From positions 1-21,423 of IMG/VR virus record IMGVR_UViG_3300020162_000565: DNA of 21,423 bases. The stretch is one strand, 5' to 3'. This DNA is from a virus. The translations under genes and the position numbers were made by a program. Shown here piece after piece: positions 7,584 through 15,132 of this stretch (positions are counted from its first letter, which is position 1; each line of letters starts with the position of its first letter). The notes beneath the pieces were generated by a model, which made no database searches, was not told where the DNA came from, and worked only from the letters and a program-made list of their open reading frames with translations.

Positions 7584-7802
7584 TTAACGAGTGATCGTGC
7601 GACCTTGGAAGGAAACGGCAACGACGCTAGTCTTAGCGAACTTACGAACTTCATCGGTATTACGGTCATGCACGATGATCATTTGTGGAGTTTCGCTAAC
7701 GAAGCGAGCGTTGATAATTTCATTCTTTGTCTCAAGGCCGAAAAAACGACCTGCTGTATTTGTGATAGCGTTAATAACGCGATTTGTGTTTGTGGTTTTC
7801 AT
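7584..7802 (-). CDS. Small phage protein of unknown function, possibly an SH3-like barrel
   Basis: This 72-aa protein is not assigned to a function. After a short polar N-terminus it reads as successive beta strands: ITNTAGRFFGLETKNEIINA (13-32), RFVSETPQMIIVHDRNTDEV (33-52), RKFAKTSVVAVSFQGRTITR (53-72). The pattern suggests a small all-beta barrel. Similar short proteins with a G-RFF-x-V/L-x-F/T-x-K core occur in phages and mobile elements and have been described as SH3-like; this is family memory. The ATG at 7802 is 5 nt after the stop of the kinase-like gene and has no Shine-Dalgarno sequence. It is the last gene before the terminator. Coding character looks real: it fills the gap exactly and ends just before the hairpin. 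Confidence 0.7.
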   Translation of the reverse strand: MKTTNTNRVINAITNTAGRFFGLETKNEIINARFVSETPQMIIVHDRNTDEVRKFAKTSVVAVSFQGRTITR

Positions 7803-7807
7803 AGATT

Positions 7808-8794
7808 TTAACTACGCCAGAGAAGATAGAAGCCTTGTATCGTTTTGTCAAGCGTTTCTTCGACAAAAAGTTTATCTTTTATTTTTGAATAAAACTTTTG
7901 AGATTTGTTTATGTAAGCTGATAGCTTAGTTGGATTTGTGACTCCGAAAGTCATAAATTCAGATATGATCTTTGAGTTCATGTAAGCAAAAATAAATAAT
8001 TCAGCAGCTTCTTTTAGCGAAGAAAGCTTTTCTTTATCGACTTCGTAGATAGAGGCGAATGATTCAAAATCCGAATCAGAACAATTCAAGACTTCCTTAG
8101 CTAACCAAAGCTCAATGTATTTATTAGCGTTTGCCGCGTATTCAAAATTTATGAATTTAAATTCATTTTTAGAAAAAATGATGTTAGACAAATCTAGATC
8201 AAAATGACAGATCGAACAATCGGATAACGACGGAACATAAACGTTTTTAAAACGAGATTTTACTGCGCCAAATAATTGAGCTACTGGAAACGTATGCTGT
8301 ATGATGGCAGATTCCATAGGTAAAAACGAACCGATAGTTTCTATGGTTTCGTCTTTATTGGAAGAAGAGAACGAATGAATCTTCTTTAAATCTCTAGCAA
8401 AAAAAGATTCTAGTTTAAGTCTTGGACTTAAAAGATACTTTGAAATATCAGATGCGAACATTCCTTTTGGCATCTCAAAGCATATATAGTTATAGTCTCC
8501 TGATAAATCATAAGAGACAATACTAGGATGAAATGGAAAGTTTTTTGAACAAAGTTTGTCCCAAAAATTAGGGATAAAAGGAGACAAATTAACTTTAAGA
8601 ATAAACGGACGCTTATCTGATGTTAATAGATAAGAGTCATAAAGAGGACTTCTGGAGAATTTTTCGCAATTATCTATCTTGATGTTCGCTTGAGATTCTA
8701 TTCGCTCTTTGATATAATCAAGCATCTCCACTTCAATTGGCAACAGAGTGTTGTCTTGAACTGTGTGCTGTAAGAAGTTTTTCTTTTGTTCCAT
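7808..8794 (-). CDS. Choline-kinase/aminoglycoside-phosphotransferase-like protein with a changed metal site
   Basis: This 328-aa protein has the kinase-like fold of the APH/choline kinase superfamily, which phosphorylates small molecules such as choline or antibiotics. K67 in PFILKVN fits the ATP-binding lysine. CHFDLDLSNIIF (196-207) is the catalytic loop, with H197, D199 and N204 matching HxDxxxxN. The following FINFEYA (214-220) matches the choline-kinase IDFEYA motif, except that the metal-binding Asp is Asn (N216). The usual later FDLA-type motif is also not recognisable (IELWLA). It may be weakly active, altered in metal use, or a pseudokinase. From the ATG at 8794 it overlaps the Clp gene by 62 bp; an ATG at 8725 (Met24, GAAG 5 nt upstream) would start 7 nt after the Clp stop and give 305 aa. 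Tight linkage to Clp suggests related roles. Substrate unknown. Confidence 0.68.
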   Translation of the reverse strand: MEQKKNFLQHTVQDNTLLPIEVEMLDYIKERIESQANIKIDNCEKFSRSPLYDSYLLTSDKRPFILKVNLSPFIPNFWDKLCSKNFPFHPSIVSYDLSGDYNYICFEMPKGMFASDISKYLLSPRLKLESFFARDLKKIHSFSSSNKDETIETIGSFLPMESAIIQHTFPVAQLFGAVKSRFKNVYVPSLSDCSICHFDLDLSNIIFSKNEFKFINFEYAANANKYIELWLAKEVLNCSDSDFESFASIYEVDKEKLSSLKEAAELFIFAYMNSKIISEFMTFGVTNPTKLSAYINKSQKFYSKIKDKLFVEETLDKTIQGFYLLWRS

Positions 8795-11171
8795 TGACTT
8801 GTATCTCGTTATCTTTAATCTTTACTTTGATTTGATTATAAGAGTTACTAGCCAAACTGTCAACTATCTTTGTTTTAAGTTCATTTTCAATGAAGAAGAT
8901 AACTCCTCTAGCTCCGTTTTTAGAGTCTTTGGTTTTAGAGATAATAAAATCTACAACATCCTTAGAGAACGAAACGGTGGTGCCATTAACTTTAAGCGAA
9001 GCTTTAATAGACTCAAGTTCAGTTTCCGCGATCTTAACCAGCGACTCTTCTTTAAGATGGTCAAAGATAATCACATCGTTCAAACGAGCCAAGAACTCTG
9101 GTCTAAAAAATCTTTTTAATTTATCTTGAACAGCTTCTTTTGAGATAGTTTCTTCTGACGGAGCGCAGAAACCAATTTGTTTGTTGTCGCCAAACTGAAA
9201 ACCAATGTTGCCAGTCATAATCAAGATACAGTTTTTGAAGTTAAGTTTTCTACCGTTTGAATCGTTAAGTTCTCCATTGTCCATCACTTGCAAAAGGATG
9301 TTGATAACATCTGGATGAGCCTTTTCAATTTCGTCAAACAAGAAGATTGTTGAAGGGCGCTTCTCCAACTGATTAGAAAAGACGTTTGATTTGCCGTATC
9401 CAACATAACCCGGAGGCGAGCCAATCAGCTTAGACACTGAATGAGACTCCATATACTCTGACATATCAATTCTTACTAGACTGCTTTCGCCGCCAAAAGC
9501 TTGCTTAGAAAGCACCTTGGCTAAATGAGTTTTACCAGAACCAGTTGGACCAACGAACATAAAGCTACCTAATGGTTTGTTGGTAGCCGATAAGCCAAAC
9601 GAAGAGCGCAAGATACAGTCAGATATTTTCTTTAGGGCTGCGTCTTGGCCAAAGACGTATTTTTTTAGTTCTTCATGGATATTTCTAAAATTAGAGTCTT
9701 GAGCGTTAGTGTCGATTATAGACCCAACTTTCTCGCACAAGACTTGATAAACGTCTTTACGAGTAGCTGTTACTTTTTTGTTTTCTTGCAGCTTCATCCA
9801 AGACTCAAATTTTATTTTATAGTCTTTGAGAATATTGTTCATATGAATACTCTTAGACTCTTCGGACTCAAACAAATCATCAGACTGCTCTAAATCAGCC
9901 ATCATTTTCTCGATCTTTTTAATCTCTTCGCTTCTAGCGTAAGTCTTGATTTTGACCTTAGCCCCAACTTGATCTAAAATGTCGATAGCTTTATCTGGGA
10001 ATCTTCTATCGGGAATGTATCTAGCGCACAGCTCGATTATGTCGCTAAGCGTTTCATCTGGGAACCTGATCTTGTGGAACTCTTCGTAGTAAGACTTGAT
10101 ACTTTTAAGAATATTTAAAGTCTCTTCTTTGCTTGGTTCTTTAACAAAAATCGACTCAAACCTGCGATTCATTGCAGAATCCTTTTGGAAATACTGCTCA
10201 TATTCTTTTTGAGTGGTAGCTCCAATGCAAGTTATTTCGTTAGTAGCTAAATAAGGCTTTAATATATTAGCGGCGTCTAATGAACCTTCGTCATTACCTA
10301 ATCCAATGATCGTGTGGATTTCGTCAATAAACAAAATAATCGACCTGTTCTCTTTAACTTCTTTGAGAACTTTATGAAGACGCTCTTCAAATTGACCTCT
10401 AAGATTTGTTCCTGCGACCATTGCAGTCATGTCCAACTGCATAATAGTTTTGCCTAGCAAGAACTCAGTGGACTCTCCAGTAGTTATTTTTTTCGCCAAC
10501 AGTCCAACGATAGTGCTCTTACCGACGCCCGCTTCGCCAACAAGAATTGGGTTGCGCTTTTGCTTGCGGCAAAGAACCTCTGACACTTGGGCAACCTCGG
10601 CGTCTCTAAAACAAGCGTTATCAAACTCGCCGTTCTCCGCCTTCTCTGTAAAATTTATACAAAAATCTTTTAAAATAGAAGACGAAGAAGAAGATGATGT
10701 GGTTTGCGATTGTTTTTTAGTAGGATTAGATACGTTTTTGCATCCAGACTCAATCTCGCTAGACAAAAAGATAATATCTACGCCTTGAGATTTAAAAAAC
10801 TTCTTCGCACAAGGAGAATGCCTAAGCATAGAAAGAAAAAGATGCTCAACACCAGTATAATTTTGATTATAGTAGCGAGAAATCTTATAAGATTCCTTGA
10901 TAACCTTAATTACTGCGTCGGTATAATCGACGGAGGTTTTCTTGCGCTTCTTTTCTGGAAGCTCTTTCTCTAATCTGTTAACTAGCTCTGATGGAAGAAC
11001 TTTAATCTGCTCAAATGCGTTATCAACAATCATTGATTGTGACAAAAGCAAGGCATAAAGCATAAAAGACTCGTCAATCTCGACGTAATTATGACTTAGA
11101 CACTTTTGCTTAGCGATGTCTAAGAGTCTTTTTACTTTTGGAGTGAAGTTAACGTCTTCCACTTTATTCAT
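8733..11171 (-). CDS. Clp ATPase (HSP100, ClpA/ClpC-like) with two AAA+ modules and a ClpP-docking-type loop
   Basis: Clp unfoldases pull proteins through a hexameric pore and, with ClpP, degrade them. This 812-aa protein has all expected parts. An N-terminal Clp_N double repeat (~1-140) is followed by a Ser-rich linker (~156-166). NBD1 has Walker A GEAGVGKST (K218) and Walker B FIDE (D283, E284), with R336/R337 near the arginine-finger position. A short middle domain (~410-465) is closer to ClpC than to ClpB. NBD2 has Walker A GPTGSGKT (K547), Walker B LFDE (D613, E614) and pore loop GSPPGYVGY (584-592). KQIGFCAPSEE (664-674) aligns with the ClpP-binding IGL loop of ClpA. The NBD1 pore loop lacks its aromatic residue: NLRGQFEERL in place of KYRGEFE. 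Start is 9 nt after the polymerase stop. No ClpP is encoded here, so it may use host ClpP. Confidence 0.93.
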   Translation of the reverse strand: MNKVEDVNFTPKVKRLLDIAKQKCLSHNYVEIDESFMLYALLLSQSMIVDNAFEQIKVLPSELVNRLEKELPEKKRKKTSVDYTDAVIKVIKESYKISRYYNQNYTGVEHLFLSMLRHSPCAKKFFKSQGVDIIFLSSEIESGCKNVSNPTKKQSQTTSSSSSSSILKDFCINFTEKAENGEFDNACFRDAEVAQVSEVLCRKQKRNPILVGEAGVGKSTIVGLLAKKITTGESTEFLLGKTIMQLDMTAMVAGTNLRGQFEERLHKVLKEVKENRSIILFIDEIHTIIGLGNDEGSLDAANILKPYLATNEITCIGATTQKEYEQYFQKDSAMNRRFESIFVKEPSKEETLNILKSIKSYYEEFHKIRFPDETLSDIIELCARYIPDRRFPDKAIDILDQVGAKVKIKTYARSEEIKKIEKMMADLEQSDDLFESEESKSIHMNNILKDYKIKFESWMKLQENKKVTATRKDVYQVLCEKVGSIIDTNAQDSNFRNIHEELKKYVFGQDAALKKISDCILRSSFGLSATNKPLGSFMFVGPTGSGKTHLAKVLSKQAFGGESSLVRIDMSEYMESHSVSKLIGSPPGYVGYGKSNVFSNQLEKRPSTIFLFDEIEKAHPDVINILLQVMDNGELNDSNGRKLNFKNCILIMTGNIGFQFGDNKQIGFCAPSEETISKEAVQDKLKRFFRPEFLARLNDVIIFDHLKEESLVKIAETELESIKASLKVNGTTVSFSKDVVDFIISKTKDSKNGARGVIFFIENELKTKIVDSLASNSYNQIKVKIKDNEIQVNGTKEKLLTAHSSRQHSVAN

Positions 11172-11180
11172 TTTACACTT

Positions 11181-13736
11181 TTAAGATTGTAAGTCAGATA
11201 ATTTAGTATATATTTTTTCGTTAAGAATACTCAACGAGTCCAAGAAGATAGAGTCGTCGGATTTGTTTCCGTAAAGAACAACGATGTCGTCTTCTTCGGG
11301 TGTTTTACCGCCACCCTCGTAGTAGCGAGTGAGTTTGTCTTCCCTACCGTCCATGAGGCGGCAAGACATTTGCCCGTATTCGTCGGAGATTTGAATGAAT
11401 AAGTATTTGTTTCCATTTTTGCTAGTTTTTTTCTTTGCTTCTTTGACTACGCCAACGATCTTTACTGGCTGGCGAGCATCTAACTGAGATATTTCATAAG
11501 TTGTCAACAGTCTTTCCCCGTCTTCTTCTGAAAAAACATCTCTTAACTTGTGAGTATAGCTATAACCAAGTAGCTTTTTCTCGAAAAACCAGTTAGCGAA
11601 TTTTTCGTGAGTCTTGTTCATTTCGTAGATTTTTTTATACGAGTCGTACTTAGTTCTAAATGTTGTAAAGCGTTTCTCGCTCATGAATGGCTTTGCGTCG
11701 TCGCCAGCCAGCTTGTTCTTAACCAAGTCAGCGATAGCTTTTAGAACATCAAAATCATATTTGGGTCCAACAAGTTTAATATTTCTCTTCTCTCTATCAG
11801 TAAGAATATTGTAAGACTGGGCTTCAAGAGCTAGTCGGCAGCGTCTCTCACTAAAACTAGAAAGCGTTCCTGCTTGAATCAAAGAAGAAAGAACGCCGAT
11901 ATTAAGACCAGCTTCTTTAGCTGCGTCAAAACAGTCGATCTTGTCAGAAAATTCTTTTTGCCTGAAAGCTAAAAGACTCTCTAAGACCTTATCGGAAACG
12001 CCTTTGATTGCGTTAAGACCAAATCTAATGTTTTTATCTTCAACCTCAAAATCAGATTTTGATTTAACTAAATCAGGAGAAAGCAGTTTAATATCGAAGA
12101 AAGGCAGTTCTTGAGAGATTGTTTCAATCTCTTCGTGTGGATTAGGTTCGTGTTTGGAAGATTTTAATAGGGCCAAGAAGAACTCTTGAGGATAGTTGAA
12201 TTTAAGATAAGTTGTTACGGCACTTAATGTTGCATAAGATACAGCGTGAGAAGCGTTGAAAGAATAGTTCGCGCTATCTTCTGCGACCTTCCAAAGAACA
12301 TCTGATATAACAGGGTCCAAGTTATTCTCCTTGATTTTGTTAGAAATCTTTTCTTTCCAAGCTGGCATTTCGCTAACCTTCTTTTTACCAATGATGCGTC
12401 GAACAGTTTCAGCTTCATCTAAAGTAAAGCCTACTTTAACCACCATCTTCATCAACTGCTCTTGAAAGATTGGAATACCTCCAGTTACGCCTAAAATATC
12501 ATCGAAGAATGGGTGAAGAGATTGGAATTGGCCAGTTTCAACGTATGTCGCATACTGATTCATAAAATCCAACGCGCCTGGCCGTGCTAGAGCCAACACA
12601 CAGGCCAATTCAAAGAGATTACGAGGCTTGACCTTCCTGCATACATGAAAGTTCGTATTGGCCTCAATTTGGAACAGTCCCTTTGGATTAGATAGGTCTT
12701 GGAAATATTTATAGGTAGATGACGAGTCGTAATCAAGAGTTTTGAAGTCTAAGCCTAGTCTCTTGCAGGTTTCATAAACAACAGACAAGGTTCTCAGGCC
12801 AAGAATATCGAACTTAACAGTGATCTCGGAAATGTTATTCATTTCGTACGCACTAACAAGTTCTCCTTCGCCTGTCTTTTGCAGAGGCATAATATCCTCG
12901 TTGTTGAAGTAGGAGATAGAAATACCTGATGGATGAACGCCGCAATTCTTGTTTAAGCCTTCTAATTTTTTAGCAATTTTAAATACCTTTGGATGAGAGT
13001 CGCAGAAAGCTTTAAACTGTTCGCTTTGTTTGTAGGCATCTTTTAGGGCGAATACCTTGCCAAATTGTTTTGGGATAACGTCGCTAATAGCGTTAACGGC
13101 ATCTTCGCTCATTTCACCAACGATCTTACCGCACTCTTTGACACAGAGTTTACCAGTAAGAGTGTTCATAGTAAGAATCTTACAAGTCTTACCTGCGTAT
13201 TTAGTTTTGATGTAATCAATAACTGCTTGGCGTTTAGAGAACTCAATGTCATTATCAACATCGGGCATTAGAGAACCATCAAGATAAGTTACCCCATCAA
13301 CGATTGTTTTCTTAGCGCGACTCTTGGAAACGAAACGCTCAAAGAAAAGACCGTGCTCGATTGGGTCAACGTTAGTGACGCTAACCAAAAACAAAATCAA
13401 AGAACCAGCGGCGGAGCCACGACCATATCCAGTTGGAATGTCGTTCTCATGAGCAAAGTTCATGATGTCCCAATTAAGAAGAATGTAATCAACGAATCCT
13501 AGCTCTTCAAAAACAGCTAACTCCATTTTTGCTCTGTCGTAATACTCCTGCTTGTTAGCTTTCTTATCAATGCCTTTGCTCTTAACTGCGTTAAGGCATA
13601 GCTGGCGAAGAAAGTCGAGGTTTGAGCAGCCCTTCTGAATCTTGAGTCTTTCGTAATGACGATCATCAATCTTGATTTCAGGAAGGCGAACACCCGGTGG
13701 AATGGGGTTTTTATAGTCTGTAAATTTGTCTAACAT
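11181..13736 (-). CDS. DNA polymerase III alpha-family (DnaE-type) polymerase core, without PHP domain
   Basis: This is the polymerizing part of a C-family replicative DNA polymerase. The 851 aa begin at the segment that follows the PHP domain in normal DnaE, with GRGSAAGS (105-112) early in the palm. The catalytic Asp triad looks intact: D159 and D161 in MPDVDND, and D310 in KFDILGLRTL. Fingers, the tail region with a helix-hairpin-helix stretch (IRFGLNAIKGVSDKVLESLL, 570-589) and a C-terminal OB fold (VKIVGVVKEAKKKTSKNGNK, 758-777, to ~826) follow in the usual order. Bacterial DnaE is about 1,160 aa; the missing ~250 are supplied by the PHP cistron two genes upstream. No clamp-binding peptide was recognised. 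The start overlaps the exonuclease stop by one base (TAATG), with GGAGG 10 nt upstream. Confidence 0.95.
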   Translation of the reverse strand: MLDKFTDYKNPIPPGVRLPEIKIDDRHYERLKIQKGCSNLDFLRQLCLNAVKSKGIDKKANKQEYYDRAKMELAVFEELGFVDYILLNWDIMNFAHENDIPTGYGRGSAAGSLILFLVSVTNVDPIEHGLFFERFVSKSRAKKTIVDGVTYLDGSLMPDVDNDIEFSKRQAVIDYIKTKYAGKTCKILTMNTLTGKLCVKECGKIVGEMSEDAVNAISDVIPKQFGKVFALKDAYKQSEQFKAFCDSHPKVFKIAKKLEGLNKNCGVHPSGISISYFNNEDIMPLQKTGEGELVSAYEMNNISEITVKFDILGLRTLSVVYETCKRLGLDFKTLDYDSSSTYKYFQDLSNPKGLFQIEANTNFHVCRKVKPRNLFELACVLALARPGALDFMNQYATYVETGQFQSLHPFFDDILGVTGGIPIFQEQLMKMVVKVGFTLDEAETVRRIIGKKKVSEMPAWKEKISNKIKENNLDPVISDVLWKVAEDSANYSFNASHAVSYATLSAVTTYLKFNYPQEFFLALLKSSKHEPNPHEEIETISQELPFFDIKLLSPDLVKSKSDFEVEDKNIRFGLNAIKGVSDKVLESLLAFRQKEFSDKIDCFDAAKEAGLNIGVLSSLIQAGTLSSFSERRCRLALEAQSYNILTDREKRNIKLVGPKYDFDVLKAIADLVKNKLAGDDAKPFMSEKRFTTFRTKYDSYKKIYEMNKTHEKFANWFFEKKLLGYSYTHKLRDVFSEEDGERLLTTYEISQLDARQPVKIVGVVKEAKKKTSKNGNKYLFIQISDEYGQMSCRLMDGREDKLTRYYEGGGKTPEEDDIVVLYGNKSDDSIFLDSLSILNEKIYTKLSDLQS

Positions 13737-14365
13737 TAGATTTCAACCTCCGAGATTTGGCGACGAAAGATTTTATAATTCATTTTAATATCGTACAAGG
13801 CGTTATGCAGCATTGCTGGGTCATGTTCAATGCCATAGTGCTTTAGGAGAAAGCCTTGGCTTGTTTTGATACCTTTTTCAAAGTGATTCATAAGTTTCAT
13901 TTGCCAACAGAGAAAATCTCCATCGTTAGGTTTCACTTGTTTAAAGATAGACATAGCTAACGCTCTTGTGTCAATCATTCTACTCAAGAAACTCCAGTCG
14001 TTCTGAATACCCAAGCAATTCATGAGAGTGTTCAAAATGTAAATGTCGTAATTCAAAATGTTCTGACCAACAAGAATAACGTCCTTATCGTAAAGGGTCT
14101 TGGCGAACTTTTGCCAGACTTCCATAGGAGGCTTGGCTTTGCTCAAGTAAGTTTGTTTATTAAAGTTCGTAATCTTGGCCGCGCCTTCTGACATGCTCAA
14201 ATCTTCAAACAAAATGAATTCATCATGCTCTTCGATAACGTCTTCTCCTTGACAAATAATCCAAGAGAGTTGCCAAGGGCGAGATGACGACAAAGACAAG
14301 CCTTCTGTCTCGGTATCGAAGACAGCTATTTTTTGGTGCTTGTTATTTCTTAAAAGTGTTTTCAT
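13736..14365 (-). CDS. DEDDh 3'-5' proofreading exonuclease (DnaQ/epsilon-like)
   Basis: This protein removes mismatched 3' ends and most likely proofreads for the polymerase encoded just downstream. All five DEDDh residues are visible (209-aa numbering): D17 and E19 in VFDTETEGL, D107 in NILNYDIYIL, and H187 and D192 in HNALYDIKMN. I place the start at 14365, not at the upstream ATG at 14392. It makes an ATGA overlap with the PHP stop, has GGAAAG 7 nt upstream, and begins close to the first catalytic strand as DnaQ-type proteins do. Its stop overlaps the polymerase ATG by one base. Its place between PHP and polymerase genes recalls PolC, where the exonuclease is built into the polymerase chain, but here it is a free cistron. 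Confidence 0.92.
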   Translation of the reverse strand: MKTLLRNNKHQKIAVFDTETEGLSLSSSRPWQLSWIICQGEDVIEEHDEFILFEDLSMSEGAAKITNFNKQTYLSKAKPPMEVWQKFAKTLYDKDVILVGQNILNYDIYILNTLMNCLGIQNDWSFLSRMIDTRALAMSIFKQVKPNDGDFLCWQMKLMNHFEKGIKTSQGFLLKHYGIEHDPAMLHNALYDIKMNYKIFRRQISEVEI

Positions 14366-15117
14366 TTTGATTCTTTCCAAGATTGGACGCAAAACTCTCT
14401 GCTAGCACAGCCATTAAGTTCTGGAGCAGACAAAGTCTGGAACTTACCCATGCGTCTATTACAAGCTATCTTATAAGTTACCCAAGCGTCATAATCACTT
14501 CTGTTCTTGTAATAAATTGATTTAGTTTCAACGATATTCCCTTTCTTCGCGTAACACGAAACAAAATCGGCAATATGCTTGTCGAAAGGAAGTTTATTAT
14601 TCTCTACGAAATATGTATGATCATGTTTGTCAATAAAATCAGGAACACAATGCGAAAAAGTATAGTTGTTATTCCAGATATATGAGTCGTAAAAAGGGAT
14701 AACCAGATGAACATCTTTTGTGATTAGGTCGCTTAAATCGGTACTTGATATGAATCCGTCTTTTACTGCATTAGTAAAGGTATAGATTCTGTTAACCTGT
14801 TTGAAGCCTTCGTCGTTCAAGGCAAAAAGAACAACTTTGTGTTTCGAGTTATCAAGTGGGTCATAACTATTGGACACAGTTATTCTGATACCGAACTTGA
14901 GAGAAAGCTTATTGGCCCTGCAAGCTTTGAAAGCAGAAAGAAATCCAGTAAAAGAATCTTCAACCAAGAAAACTTCTTTCAGCCCATTTTCCAAGGCGAT
15001 AGAAATAATGCTGTCTGGGCCATCCTCTTTCTGCTTCTCTGGTTCGGCCAGAGTTAAAATGCTTTTCCCAACGGAAAAATGAGACTTAAATAACGGAATC
15101 ATCTCGCCATCATTCAC
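14362..15117 (-). CDS. Stand-alone PHP domain of a split DnaE-type polymerase, metal site lost
   Basis: This 251-aa protein corresponds to the N-terminal PHP domain (about 1-270) of DNA polymerase III alpha. The outline is kept: KSHFSVGKSILTLAE (11-25) at the place of HxHSxYSxLDG, FLVEDSFTGFLSAFKACRAN (50-69) at the place of LTDHGNMxGAVEFYKACK, LKFGIRI (73-79) for IIGxE, and HKVVLFALNDEGFKQVNRIY (93-112), the most convincing match. The PHP metal ligands are mostly gone: the first HxH and the TDHG motif are absent, and the late NDVHY is TKSIYY (198-203). It is therefore probably structural, docking onto the polymerase or exonuclease, not a phosphoesterase. Lower identity makes it easy to miss; identification rests on this alignment plus its place just upstream of the exonuclease and polymerase core. 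It starts 15 nt after the previous stop without a clear Shine-Dalgarno sequence. Confidence 0.75.
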   Translation of the reverse strand: MNDGEMIPLFKSHFSVGKSILTLAEPEKQKEDGPDSIISIALENGLKEVFLVEDSFTGFLSAFKACRANKLSLKFGIRITVSNSYDPLDNSKHKVVLFALNDEGFKQVNRIYTFTNAVKDGFISSTDLSDLITKDVHLVIPFYDSYIWNNNYTFSHCVPDFIDKHDHTYFVENNKLPFDKHIADFVSCYAKKGNIVETKSIYYKNRSDYDAWVTYKIACNRRMGKFQTLSAPELNGCASREFCVQSWKESK

Positions 15118-15132
15118 GGCTTTTTGGAAATG

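Noticed and set aside
8725-8794. Shorter start (8725) for the kinase-like gene
   Set aside because: Not excluded: it removes the 62-bp overlap with Clp. The longer form was kept in the feature list because neither start has a clearly better ribosome-binding site.
10429-10788. Plus-strand ORF of 119 codons opposite the Clp gene
   Set aside because: It mirrors the well-supported Clp reading frame, has no recognisable domain, and every other gene is on the minus strand. The same applies to the other plus-strand ORFs, such as 6040-6435 and 7591-7929.
12706-12713. TATAAATA on the minus strand, identical to the T4-type late promoter core
   Set aside because: It lies inside the polymerase gene, no gene starts nearby, and no similar copy is found at other gene boundaries.
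14366-14392. Upstream ATG that would lengthen the exonuclease by 9 residues
   Set aside because: It would give a 31-bp overlap with the PHP gene. The ATG at 14365 has an ATGA junction and a GGAAAG at good spacing.
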